This document shows positions 47,013 through 59,222 of a stretch of DNA of 64,000 nt, piece by piece. A program made the position numbers and the translations under genes. The notes beneath the pieces were generated by a model. The model ran no database searches. It saw only the letters and a program-made list of their open reading frames with translations, and had not been told where the DNA came from. Position 1 is the first letter of the stretch. The number at the start of each line of letters is the position of its first letter. Origin of the DNA: Podocnemis expansa (lineage: Eukaryota; Chordata; Testudines; Podocnemididae); NCBI GenBank assembly GCA_007922195.1, contig ML681963.1:140308403-140372402 (forward strand), in the 5' to 3' direction.

Positions 47013-49699
47013 TGTGTCAACGTGTGAGAGAGTAAGTTGGGACATACATGGGACAGATGGGCCTGTACCAAAATGTTGGAGAAAGAATCTGAATCTTGAG
47101 TTTTGGAGTTTGGTCCCAGCTGCAGTGTGAACATCTCTCTGAGAGAGAGAGAGAATTGGTAGGAACAGCATGAGCAGATGAGTAAGTGGGTGCCAGGAGT
47201 ATACAGGTGTCCACCTACGTATGGGTAAAGAAACAATATGTACATGAATGGGTGTATATCAGAGAAGCTGTGTGCTGTATACTATTAGACAGATGTTCCT
47301 GTATGTACAGTCCTTTGGTACATGATGGCAGATACAGAAAAACTCCAAATGGACATATAAAAGATAGAGAGATATGAGTGAGTGTGAGTCTATGAGCACA
47401 TGCCTGTGTAAAGGATTATGTGTTTGTGGGGATGCAATGTGTGCATGTACACAAGTGAAAGGATAAAGCTATAAAGCTGAATGAGCATGTGTGTATAACA
47501 GAATAGCTGAAAGAGAAGGTGCAAATGTCTTGTGGCTATGTGAATAAATAAGAGTGTCAGTGAGTGAATGTACAGGAATGAAAGTGGGCCATATTCAGTA
47601 GTATAAGTTATGCACTGTGCCCAGGGCCCAATTAATACAGCTGAGCCCCATCTGTGATTGGTTGAACAAAAGTTATTACATGTATTATAATACCTAAATG
47701 TCCCTTTAGTTTGGGTCCTTACTGTGCTAGACTCTGAACATATATGTAGAGACAGTCCCTGCAACAAACATCTGATAGCAAGAGATAAGACAAAAAGCAG
47801 GAGGGGAAACAGAGGCAGAATAAGGTGAAGTCACTCAAAGAGACACAGCTGATCCATGGCAGACCTGGGAATACAATCCAGGTCTCCTGACTCTTCCCCC
47901 TTGGGGGCGTGCTAGAAAGAGCACGTCAGCCCTTAAGCTTTAAAGAGACAAGATCTGGATCTGAGCACAGAGTTTGAAATCTGCTATGCCAGCATTAACC
48001 GGAGTGTGTTTCTTGACAATGGAGTTACTCTGGATTTATGCTGTTGTAACAGAGATCCCCAGTTAACTGCTTTGTGCCTTGAGCTCAAATCTAGTTTTGA
48101 TGACATTTTAGATAGGCTTAATCTGTGTTTAGATATTCATTACCCAGAGTTCTTTGCACCCTCAGTGACTGCTCTACCAAATGTTATTTTTTTTCTGATC
48201 AGCATAAACATTCTCATCACATGCACAGAACTGACTGTACTTTGCACAATGGACAATTTTAGCCTGGGGGTTTCTCATCACTTTTGTTGATGGTGTGCTT
48301 TTGTTAAAATTGCTATTCACTCCCCTCACAACCCACTTCAGTGCAGATGGGAAGGACTGCATATTGCATTTCTAGGGACAAATAATAAGGGCATCTGATG
48401 TCCACTAGTTCACATACAGACAGAAAAGTTCAACCATTTGCAGACAGGATATCTGTAAAAACAGCTTTGTTACAGTGAACCAGTTAAATAGAGAAGCTAC
48501 ACAAAATACAGTTACGCTTCCTTTGGCCAGTCAGTAACATATGGTATTTGTCAGTCAGTCTTGTTCCCTCTGGAGTCTGGAAGGAGGCAGGTGGCTGGGT
48601 CCAACATGGAGAGAGCTCCTGGAAGGTCAGCATGCTGAGCAAACTGTAGGAGTAGGCTAGCTGGGAACACGACAGCTCACAAAGGCACTGATTTAACAGC
48701 ATTTCTTCAACATTATTCAGCAGAGCACTAAGTTCTAGAGGCTCTGGCTTTGATGAATTTATGGTTCACATTGTTCCTTCTAGTATTATAGCTGTAAGTT
48801 CTCATTTGCTAAGCATACACAGTTTTATGGCAAACCTCTCTTTCCAAATAGTCAACAGACAAAGGTGTGCGGAGCAGGAGCATTCTATTAATTTTTGAAC
48901 AAAGAGATTCTCATAAAGATGAATCACATCAAGTGTATGTAAGCAGGTGCCAGACTACATTGGCTTATTATTGTGACATAAATGGAAGATAACTGCTGCC
49001 AAGGCATAATTTTAAGGTGGACCAATCGTTTGACTGATAGTCACGATTACTAAGATGTAATGTCTTACCAAAAAAGCATGTTTGTGTTATTAACTAGAAG
49101 ACTATTAACATGACTATTATTAACTAGAAAACCATCCCCCAGTTTGGCTTTGCCCCAGAATTATTCTGCCCTGAGGCATGGGCCTTGCCACTCTGTATTA
49201 CAAATTAAAATGATAAATCTTCTAATTCATATTTAAATAAGCCTGGGTTTTGGTACAGTGGGACATAGAATTTCATTGCAATAGGATGTATATGAAATGG
49301 GTGTGTCTGCACAATCTATCAGTTACTGCTACAAAAAAGGAAGCTAAGAGAGGGCCACCTGTTTATTCCAACCACAGAAAGGGCTTGAGAACGCTTAATT
49401 CATATGTTCTGGATCTGAAATTCATGGAGTTTCTATTGATTCTTCCAATGAAGCATCTTAGTGTCTGAAGGTCAAACACTAGTAGTTGTAACTCTTGCAT
49501 GCCAGGCATGTCTTTCGTACATTTGCTGTGTGATACTTGTCTTTCCTCAGTGAAACTCATGCAGCTTTTGCAGCACAGATATGAGCTAGTGCTGCTTTTA
49601 AAAATTTTGTCTCATATATCTTCTACCATTCCTTGTAGATTTCACTTCTCCTTGGGAGTGGCTCACAATATTTTGATAGGTCAGTAAAAATTAGCTGAT
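47013..49699. other. no gene seen; ancient fragment at 47690-47900
   Basis: About 47690-47900 has CTTACTGTGCTAGACTCTG, GAGACAGTCCCTGC, CAGGAGGGGAAACAGAGGC and CCAGGTCTCCTGACTC, an old CR1-L3/MIR-like element. A (GA)n run lies at 47139-47154. The minus-strand frame 49363-49560 could extend the pseudogene candidate at 49700-50454 but is not supportable alone. Confidence 0.45.
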
Positions 49700-50454
49700 G
49701 TTACAGAAGAGATGTGTAACGTATTTTTTGATGACTTGTCCTATTTTCTTCCTGAACCAGCAGTATCTTCAGAAAATAAAGGCCTCTCTTCTTGACACTC
49801 TTTACTGCTGTTTCGTTTTGGTTTAGTTTTTTTGCCAGTGCTGGTTTTTCGCTGCAGCCACTTTATTCTGCATACAGACACAACCAGTTGGTTCTTCAAT
49901 AGAATACTGCAAGGCTATTTTGTCTTCACAAAACCATTCATTCTTGATGTCCTGTCTGGCCACATCAGTAACATCCCTGAGAACCTGACATGTCCCATAC
50001 AATCTCGCACCTTTTTGTATGGCTACTCAAACACTAAGGATTCCCTTGCTGCAATTTCCACAGCCTTCTGGCGTGTAAGATCTGGCTCACAGAAGACAGA
50101 CTTCAGTATATAGATCCTCATTACAAAGACTTCAGACCACCTAGTTACAAAATGTGTCTGCCAGCATCAAACACACTGTAAAAGCATTTCCCATTCTTCT
50201 TGGTTTCTGTTGCAAAATAGAAATCTCTCCATCATCACTAGCAGTGTTGGAACATACTGTGACTGCAGCACTTGCACAATCTTTACATATGTTTTGGTTC
50301 CTGCACCGTCTACTCCCATCATATTCAGGGGAGTGGTTATAATCCACTGCTCCTATATGGCATTTATGTCTGCCAAGTGTTGAGTGTTCTGTTCCATGTT
50401 CACCGTAAGTCCTGTCACAGCTGCTATTGTTGTGCTCTTTCTTCTAAAATCAGT
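49700..50454 (-). pseudogene. candidate decayed pseudogene of unknown identity
   Basis: Starting at 50454 and reading down the minus strand, one frame has only four stops in about 180 codons (TAG 50355, TGA 50169, TAG 50025, TAG 49917). The segments between them have a strongly protein-like composition (for example TKTYVKIVQVLQSQ and EVFVMRIYILKSVF). A shift near 49925 leads to a further open stretch containing IEEPTGCVCMQNK, and another shift follows. I cannot name the gene. A second minus-strand frame over 50141-50347 is also open, so chance is not excluded. There is no poly(A) tail and no visible splice structure. Confidence 0.3.
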
Positions 50455-50455
50455 G

Positions 50456-50846
50456 GGCCAGATCCTCAGCTGGTGTCAATGGACAATAGTTCCATTGACT
50501 GGCCACTCCTTTGGCTTTGACCTAGAAGATAACGAAGGGATTAATTAATGCAGTCAGATAAACCATCAATCCATGTGCGTTCAGGAATCATATGAGTTCA
50601 GGAACTCAGCAGATTCATATTTTCAGGAACTGAGGTATCCACTGTGACATTTACCAGTAACTCATGAAGGCAGCACGCTTCAATATTGTGGCCAAGATAT
50701 TCTATGGAGTGCTGAAAAAAATATCAACTCCAGTCTGCAAGGCTGAATCAAGATAAATCTGTGTTTGTTCTTGTCCAGCTCTAGAATGTCACTTGGATAG
50801 CATCTCAGTGGAGTTAGGCAAATCGACACCAGCTGAGGATCTGGCC
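50456..50846. repeat. palindromic repeat (CAGATCCTCAGCTGG family) split at its axis
   Basis: Left arm 50456-50498 and right arm 50804-50846 are both 43 nt. The outer 25 nt match as an inverted pair with one mismatch (GGCCAGATCCTCAGCTGGTG at the tips). The other copies in this window have arms that meet with a loop of a few bases. Here 305 bp lie between the arms. Either something inserted at the axis, or the unit is a longer TIR element. Confidence 0.7.
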
Positions 50847-50947
50847 TATTAACTTTAGTGGTGCCCCATAAGCACTCAGCCATGGCCAGCAATCTCCCTT
50901 TCCTCACAGATTGTGTTCATCTGCACCCCAGTTGGTTTTCTTTGCAA

Positions 50948-51211
50948 TTAGCTATGGGAAATCTTAACATTTTCTCTCAGTGTGTAGCTCCATGTTTGAA
51001 AGCTTCTTTTCTCTCCAAGGAGTTTGTGACTTTTACTACATGGTGGTGGAGTCTTTGGAAATATGCATGGCTCAGTTAGACTGGTTTCATCCTCTAGCAC
51101 TAGGAAACTTGGCATACTGGGTTTCCCTAGCTTTTCAGTTTGTACAGTCCAATCTTCCTGTGGCTCTTTCCCCAACAGCAGAGCATTTATGGTGCAGGAC
51201 CTCCAAGACAC
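50948..51211 (-). other. unassigned minus-strand open frame
   Basis: An 87-codon frame with a plausible composition (for example KTPPPCSKSHKLLGEKRS) lies upstream, in minus-strand order, of the 49700-50454 candidate, on the far side of the split palindrome. It might be the earlier part of the same remnant. I do not recognise it, and a plus-strand frame overlaps it. Confidence 0.2.
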
Positions 51212-51303
51212 AGATTTTAAATGGCTCCTGCAATCCCATTACATTTAAAGGTAAACTGTTAAAAATAACTGTTCAGTCCATGGAAAGTCTCATAATTTTA
51301 TAG

Positions 51304-51702
51304 CATCACCTCCCTTAAAGGAACCATGTCTCTTTGTTCCCTTCTGTGGAAGGTGTTCTCCGGGTGTTCATCCCTAACAAAGAACTCTGTCCTGTTCCCA
51401 TTGACTTCAGTGGAGCAGAATCAAGCCCAAATCACTACTGCCACCGAATTACAATGCCAAGGCATGTCCCTCTGTTGATGACAGATCATACCTACAGACC
51501 CTTGCTGAAGTCAGTAGCCAGGCTATTACAGGGCATATATATATGATCAGTTTTAGTACATAGTTAGATTTTGCATGTTATTTATATTATTTCACTTCTC
51601 AAAGACTATCTCACAATATTTTTAAAGTTTTCAAAATCCATGCTGTGAAAACAGAGAGAACTAAAATAACATTTACCCCATCACAGCAGGGTTTTGTCAT
51701 TG
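51304..51702. other. no gene seen
   Basis: Short unique stretch; TTCCCATTGACTTCAGTGG near 51396 is a common old amniote repeat word. Nothing else recognised. Confidence 0.45.
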
Positions 51703-52549
51703 CTGTAAGAGAGGGGCATCAAACTTAAGGGCTGTGGGCCAGATCTGGCCTGCCAAGGGCACCGGTCCAGCCTGCAGAGCTGCTGCCTGGACTGTGCCTG
51801 AGAACTCTGCAGCAGCAGCAGCGAACAGCAAAGACAGGCCGCCGCCAGCAAAGCAGGGCTAACCGTGCTTCTGACTCACTCACAAAATCCAAGTCAGAGC
51901 ACAGGGGAACAAAGGAAGCACTTCAGCCAATCCTGGCTCAGCTCTGCTGTGGTCTGCCAACCAATTAGAGTCTCAGTCACAGCAGGCTAGGATGGGCTTC
52001 TGAGAGAGCCATGGCACTGCCCCCTACCCCAACTGTTCACTGTCAGTCAGTCAGCATGCTAATTTGATTGACAGCACATTGCACAAATCACAGAAAGGAA
52101 AAAGTAGCATGGGCCTATGTGGGAATAAGCCGATCAAAGACCAATTGGGACTGAGCCTAAACAAAGGACAGCATGCGAAATGACTGACAGTGAATGGATC
52201 GGGGGGGGGGGAGGGAGGAACCCAGTCTGTGGCTGTGACTGTGACTGTGACAGACTGATTGATTGCCTGCCATCACACAGTAGGGGAAGTGGAATGGGAA
52301 GGGGCGCCCGGGAGCTGCCCAGCAGGAGAGGGTCAAGGAGCCAGCATGGCAAAGGGGAGCCCACAGGGCAGGGAAGAGGGAAGGTGTCCAAACCTACAGG
52401 TTTGGGGATGGGAAAGGGGAACCCATGCCATTCTGAAAGTAGCAGGGGAAAGGGTTGGGGAACCTGTGAGGACACATGTCCCTTGTCAAGTGTCCTGCCC
52501 TCCAATGTGGCCTCCCACACTGAATAAGTTTGACACCCCTGTTGTAACA
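51703..52549. mobile_element. hAT non-autonomous element, 831 bp
   Basis: The element is 51711-52541. It starts GAGGGGCATCAAACTTAAGG and ends AATAAGTTTGACACCCCTG, CAGGGGTGTCAAACTTA-type TIRs with a few transitions. Flanks CTGTAAGA and TTGTAACA match at 6 of 8 bases. Inside are a CAGCAGCAGCAG stretch, a G11 tract at 52201-52211 and GC-rich sequence that creates open frames on both strands (115-147 codons), none with a recognisable domain. Confidence 0.82.
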
Positions 52550-55500
52550 TCACCAGTCCTGGGATATTGCTTCCCAAGAGTGGCCAGTGCTCTGGGAGGG
52601 ATTACTCTGTAGTTCTGAGAAATAAGAATCATATGTGTATATAGGCCTGATTTTCAAAATACATTTATATGGGCACAGTACTAGGTCTACAATCAATTGG
52701 GCCCCCAGTTTTCCATCTGTAATGTATTCATATTTTTTCCTGGTACTTCAATATAACTACACAATTGTGAGTGAAGGATCTCCATGGCAAAAATCTAGCA
52801 TGAAGCTTAGACCCACATTGTACTGAATGCCCTTTGACATGGCTTATGGGATGTTTGATAGTAAACTGCTCTTCTGTAAAAACATACAGAGTTCCCACTC
52901 AGTGGCCTGAGTTCTCAAAGTCAGTTATATTCAAATACAGGCATATATTTGCATGCACCTCACCAACTGATAACTAATGTATGAATTTAATTCAGATATT
53001 TGCACAAGAACATGGACATGAGGTAAATACAAAGACCTGATTTTTGCACACAGATAGAAGCACTTGAGCATAGAAGTCAGGCATGTAAAAATATACATGC
53101 CCAACTCACTTTGAAAAACTGGCCCAGTATGTGAGTAAATGTTAAACATAATAAAAATAACAGGATGCAGACAAGCAACAGAAATTAAAAACTACAGCCA
53201 GCTGGGTTCTTCTAACCAGTGACATCAAGGGATTGCTTAGGTAATACACTGATGGTTTTTAAATGAACTGTAACCACTCAGGAAAAAGATCCAGGCGTCA
53301 CTGCAGTCAGTTCAATGAAAACATCTGTTCAGTGCACAGAGCCCACCAAAAGAGCAAGCAAAATATTACACTGAATGGGGCAAACAACAATACAAACAAC
53401 AGTTTAATGCATCCTTAGAAAAAATATTGTTTCTTTGAGATTAAGTGACACTACTGACATGTTCAGAGATTTCCTTATGTATTCCCTCTACAAAAGAAAA
53501 AGAAGTTCAGATACTGTGAAGCACTGAGGCAAACATAAGGCACAACTGTACTGTGTTTAATGTTAACCACTGGATTAAAGCATATATTACCAAGAATGAG
53601 TAAGGCTGAGTGAGCATACTCTTCTATCAGAAAATGTGGCTGTGGGGATGTTTATGATCATGTTAGTAAGTATGTCGGTAGACCAGTATGTGCATTTCTG
53701 TCCTGTCAAATGTGCCCAGGCATTTAATAAGCACGTATGTGCATGTATGTCAGTTCATGTCTGGGAATGACATTTGTATGGCACAGATCTCTATACAAGT
53801 CTTTGAGCAAACATCCATACTTGCATTCCCCGCTAAGCAGACAAATGCGTGTTCAGGGTACTGTAGCTGTGCGTGTCACCAGTGAGTGGCTCTACAGGGG
53901 TTTCACCATTAGTGAGTAGAGGGACCTGACAAGGAACAAAGTGAAGAACTCAGTGTGTGCTTTCTCTGAATATGAGGCGATATCCCTTCAGAACATCCAC
54001 CTTGATGACTTTCCCACAAAAGAACTGTGGGACAAGAGCGGGGTAATCTTCAAGTTACACAGTAACAAGGGCCAGATTCTCACACTGGATAAAATCAACA
54101 TTGATTCCCTGCCTCTACTCCCCACCAAATAAACATAGCTGAAGAATTAGACCCGTCAAACAGAAAAAATAAAACCAACCCAACAGCCACCATCACATGG
54201 GCTAATAGGTAGGTATTCTGCGTAGTGCCACTTTCAGCTTCATTTCCTGCTCTGGCCAACTGGCTTTATAGGAAGAAGGGGACAGTAACATACAACTACC
54301 CCCTTGCTGTGCTTATTATCATCCAGGAAAGCGATTCTTCTCCACAAGCTTTCCACTCCAACTCCAACTGTACTCCTTTCCCTACTACCAAACTACAATA
54401 ATCACAAGTTACAACATGAGAAAGCAACAGAATCATGTGTTGTTTAGGGAAGGCAACTGCAGCCAGCATTCCAAGGGGCACAGTACGTGCTGTATATTCC
54501 AGTACCGTTAGACTCCACTGATGAATTTCTCCAGTGTTTTAGTGAGGGTGTGAGGGGGTGTGGTGAAGGGAGGGGAGAAACAGATCCAGCTTTGTGGAAT
54601 TCTTTTAAGAGTGTGTCCACAGCTGTATAAAAGAACATCTTTTTCTGACCCTGAAAAGACAATATTATTTCACGCAGGCCCATTTCCAAGAGGAGGCGAG
54701 CTGTTTCTAAATGAACCAGTGCCTGGGTTGAAGCAAAGGATGCAGGGGAAACCCTCTCACTGCATGCGACATGGAAATTCCTTGGCCTCAGCTGGAAAGT
54801 AGATCTACTTGCACACAACGAGCCAAAGAAAAAAGAAATATTAAGATGGAAGAAGTGGACACATGCAGGTGTGTTGAGCAGAAGGAACAGCCCATCTTTT
54901 ACAGGCAAAGGGAATGCACATCTGACAAGCTATGTGTTTGTGACCAAGTTGAAAGAACAGGTTTGTGAGAAACAAGTCATAAAAAGGAATTCCAACCAAA
55001 ATGCTAAGCAAACAAATTCTGAATCATGCCTCTTTCTCGACTTTGGACCCATATCCTCAGGTCAAACAAATCTGCATTGAAGTCAGTGGTGCTACGCTGA
55101 CTTACATCAGTTAAGGACCTGGCAGTAACTTGAATTTTCTGAGATATTTTGTCCCTACGAAGGCTCCATTTCTTGTACATACACGCCACTACACCTTTGA
55201 TCAGAGCTGTTTGGTAGCAGTGTCCATGTAATCCACATCTGTCCTCTGCATACCCTCATACTCTGATATAAAGCAGTGTGGTAGTGCTGCCACACAGGTT
55301 CCACCTCCATAGTGAAATCTAGCTTAATGCTGGGACTCCAAAGCAAAGGGAAGGATAGCAGGCTGTGAAGAACCCACAAGAACAAAACATTTTGAAGAAC
55401 TCACCTTACTCTATATGTAATCTCTCCTTCAAATAATTGTCCTACGGTGCTTCACTTCAGGTGACTCCCAAGCAGTGCAGGTGCAAGTGCTCAGGAGGTC

Positions 55501-55686
55501 CTGTCTAGGACAGACTAGAGAAGAGCTGTCCCTAAAGCTTTATGAGATCTGTGAGCATATAATCTGGCAAAGTGCTGGGAACAGATGACTAAATGGCAGC
55601 TTTACAGTTGTCTTTGATGGGGAGATTCACAAGCCAAGCAAGACAGGTGGGCTCTAGTGGAATGGAGAGTCACCTTAAAAAGAGAT
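52550..55686. other. no gene seen
   Basis: The minus-strand frame 54444-54908 (154 codons) is the longest frame outside the elements, but it has no recognisable domain. About 55072-55127 is a degraded copy of the 7147 palindrome. Otherwise unique. Confidence 0.45.
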
Positions 55687-55830
55687 TCAAAGGGGTAGCC
55701 ATGTTAGTTTATTTCAGCAAAACAAACAAGCAGTCCTGTGGCACTTTTAAAGACTAGCAAATTTATTTATTGCATGAGCTTTAAACAAATTTGTTAGTCT
55801 TTAAAAGTGCCACAGGACTCCTTGTTTGCT
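55687..55830. repeat. fold-back copy 8 of the GTGCCACAGGACTC repeat
   Basis: Arms 55723-55764 and 55787-55828 (42 nt each) match as an inverted pair with two mismatches and a 22-nt loop. A lead-in GGGTAGCCATGTTAGTTTA (55693-55711) sits only on the left. The words are CAGTCCTGTGGCACTTTTAA on one arm and AGTGCCACAGGACTCCTTG on the other. Confidence 0.9.
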
Positions 55831-57179
55831 CAGAGAGAAAGAGTGCATTCCAGAGAGTTCACAGCAAGACAAAAAGCATATCAACCCCCATTTGGAGAGT
55901 CATGGGATAGAAAAAGAAGTCCTGCTCATTTTGTCTGTGTAGAAAATGAAGCACTTAGGAAAAGCTTTGATGGGTCAAATTCTTTCTAGTTAGAACACTA
56001 CTCCTTCCAACAACCAGGAGTTGTAAAGTAGCTTCTTCCCAAGAGTTTTGCAATTAAGGTAGAAGATGGGTAACAGAGAAATCTGGAGGTGATCATGGAG
56101 AAAATTTCTGGAAAAATCAGAGGAGATCATGGAGAGAAAACAAAATTGGGACGAAGAATCACTTAATCCTGTAGTAATCCTTGGGGAGGAAGGGGTTAAC
56201 ACTCTGATCAGTGAGTCCCAGGACAGCCAATGGGAACAAAGTACAGGTTTTTGAATTGGAGCAGCAGACTTGTCTGTTCCTGTTTGGATGCAGCAGAGCT
56301 GAAAGGATCAGGAGGAGGCCAGGTAGGAAGGCCTGAAGAAGGATCCAGGGACATCCTTACCAAAGATAAGCAAAGTTTGCTACTGACCAGGTGTGAGTAG
56401 AACAGGGAATGTTTACTCAGACATGGTCAGGGTATTTCTTTGTTTTTGGATTTCTTTGTGCTGAGCACAGGTACCCTCTCCCCCTATCCTGTAACTACCT
56501 AAGTTAAATCCCAGAGAAGCAACTCTCTGTGTTCTTATCTATTCTTTTTAATTAAAGATTTTACCTTTTAAGTAATCTCTGGTTCTGTGTCCTGAAAGGC
56601 AAGAGGTTTGTGCGCATGTGCCTCAGATTGCACAGCCAGCTATTAAAGGGGATTCTGTCTCAGTTCCAGCTCATACCCCAGCTGGGGGTCAATCACTCTC
56701 CTGAGAGAGGAATAAAAGTGATGGAGGGTACCTCACAGGAAGGAATTCCCAAGTGCGCCTTCCTAGGTTTCAAGAAGTTTTTGCATTTGGGTGGTGGCAG
56801 CAATACCACTCCAAGGCCAGGAATTGGTGGCCTTTGAGAGTCTTAAGACCAGGCTTTAAGGCCAGTGGCTTTTAAGGCCTGTTGCAGGCCCCCATGTTCT
56901 GCACTCAGAATGCCAGAGTGGGGAAACAGCCTTGACACATCTCTATAAAACCTAATGTAGGATGAATCTGCCAGAAGAGCAATCAGTTCTCCTGTTCTAC
57001 TAGCTGATATAATAATTATGAGAAGAGAAGTTTCCATGGATAAATGAAGAAGACAGCACTCTGCTAGGGTCTTGAAGGGTGGTTTCATTAAGGCACTGAG
57101 AATGAGATTAGATCCCAAGATGGAGAAGACTGTCTAATGCATGGAAAAAGACTGGCCAGTCCTTCAATGAACCTAAAGG
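55831..57179. other. no gene seen
   Basis: Unique sequence without repeat ends. Short frames have no domain. Confidence 0.45.
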
Positions 57180-57431
57180 TCATAGGATAGTGGTGGGCAA
57201 ACTTTTTGGCCTGATGGCCACATCTGCCTCTAGGCAGGCTGGAGAGGGGTGCTGCAGGGAGGGAGGAATGGCCACTGTGCTCTGGCCAGGGCTCAGCTGC
57301 TGCAAACAGAGAGGGGACGGGACTGGGGGATTGTGGGGGGCGCAGGGGGCTGCCATACTTCAGCCATGCCTAGCTAACAGGCATGATGAAAGGCTCCCAC
57401 AAGCCGAAGTTTGTCCACTTCTATTTTAAGA
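57180..57431. mobile_element. hAT MITE, 236 bp
   Basis: The element is 57188-57423. It starts TAGTGGTGGGCAAACTTTTT and ends CGAAGTTTGTCCACTTCTA, matching CAGTGGTGGGCAAACT-type ends. Flanks TCATAGGA and TTTTAAGA agree at 5 of 8 bases. The middle is GC-rich. Confidence 0.7.
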
Positions 57432-59222
57432 TATGTAAACACTAAGGAACAGTAACAGTTAAGTGGAAGATAGTAACAGCCACAAAGTGGACTTTAAACT
57501 TGGAGACAAACCCACAGTCTTTAAATTTAACAGGTAATCTAAAATCTCTATTTTGTGAAGATTAGAGGAAAACAACACAACCACGCTAAGTGCACCAATA
57601 GTGGAATCACCTTCATTTATGAAAGTAAGTCTTCCCCACTGATAGTTCCCTGTTCAGTCCTATGGTCTCCATTTCAAATGAACAATCCACTCCTTCATCC
57701 AAGAGACACACAAGAGCTGGGCGTTTAGAGGTAGTGTGGGTAAACTGAAATGAATAGTTTCCTGTGAGTCTTGAATCAGCAGTCTGATTGCCAATGACAG
57801 GTGAAAAACTGGCCAGCGTGTCTGCGAAACACACCTTTCTTGGCCAAGATGATTTTGGATTTGTCCTGTTTTATTTTCTTCAGGACTTTAAGAGCCAATG
57901 GTGTGAGGGAGATAGGAATACAGTAGGGATCATGGCCATGGAATAATGAAAGCATCTCTCAAACAATTGTAGGCAATTCCCCCCCTCCACTCTCCTATGC
58001 AGAACTTGTGCAACTTGCTGGATGCCACCATGAAGAGACCTATCGAAGGATAAAAGGAGTGTGACTGGAATGCCCCTTGTGTTTGTGACCTGCCGAACAG
58101 GCAAGCCTGAGGAAGCTGGTGCCAATAGAGTCCTTTTGCCTGGCTGATTCCAAGCAAAATACTGCTGTCAGTATCAGTTGGGGCTGCATGCCAAGAGACT
58201 TTTCAGTGTTGATAACACTACATGTGTTTTTATAGAGTGCAGGAATGTCAGAAATGGAGTGCCTATGACCCTCAACTGCACCTGTATTGGGATGTGAAGT
58301 CTTCTTGCTGACAGATTTATGAGGTGATTTATCCCTGTTCTTCTGTTTCTCTACCAAGGGACTTATGTCTCTTCTTTTTTGAGGCCTTTGAACTAGACTC
58401 TGGAACTGTCCCAAGATTCTTTCCCAATGAACTGAGAGCCACAGAAGTTGAAGGGGTGCTCAAGCTCTGTACAAGGAAGTAGTCAGGCTCAGAGCGCAGA
58501 ATCATCTCATAGACCACTGTGACAAGCAACTGCAGTCTCTTCTCATCTTCCTAGATCTGCTCAAATCTGATGCAAATCTTGCCCTTCAACAGATTCATAC
58601 CCCCTCGATAGTGGAGGCAATAACCATGAATGAATGGAAAAGACTTTTCTGCAGGCCTGGCAGAGTGTAAAACCTGGGATTTGTGGCATACCCAGAAAGA
58701 ATAAAGAAGACTCAGACAAAGGGAGAGATTAAGCAGAGAGGGAGGGGAAGAGACGTCAGCCCCCAACCACAGAAATAAGGGAGAAAGAGGGGATCTCCTG
58801 CCCCTGCACCCCAAAAGTGTGCAAGGTAAAATCAAAGGTAAAATAAAGATAGCAATTTAAGAATACGATGAGGATAGCTAGTGAGGCCCAGGGGTACACT
58901 AACTCACAGACACAGCTGCTCTCCATCTCAGGACACAGATGACTGAGAAGGAAATGAAGGGGTGGCAGGTTCACCCTTCCACATATATCCTGAGATCAGA
59001 GCATGAGGACATACAGAATATGCAGATATAGATGTAGACTATGTAGACACTGCTATCAAAAATCTCCAGCCAGAGGTATGGGGGCATGGATACACTTGAA
59101 ATGGAGCATCTATAGGGACAGTTACTAGCAGCAGTAGTCTTGGTTTTGAGTTTTGCCTAAGAGGGGGTCATTGGAGACTTTCGTGAGAGCGGTGTCAGTG
59201 GAGAGCAGGGTGGTTGGAAATG
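57432..59222. other. no gene seen
   Basis: Unique sequence. Overlapping minus-strand frames at 57.88-58.53 kb (75-124 codons) have no recognisable domain. Confidence 0.45.

Noticed and set aside
46669..47130. 153-codon plus-strand open frame with repeated segments
   Set aside because: The repeated protein segments are the two units of the dimeric hAT element, and the frame runs beyond both element ends.
54444..54908. 154-codon minus-strand open frame
   Set aside because: It has no recognisable domain, motif or homology. A few frames of this length are expected by chance in 64 kb read in six frames.
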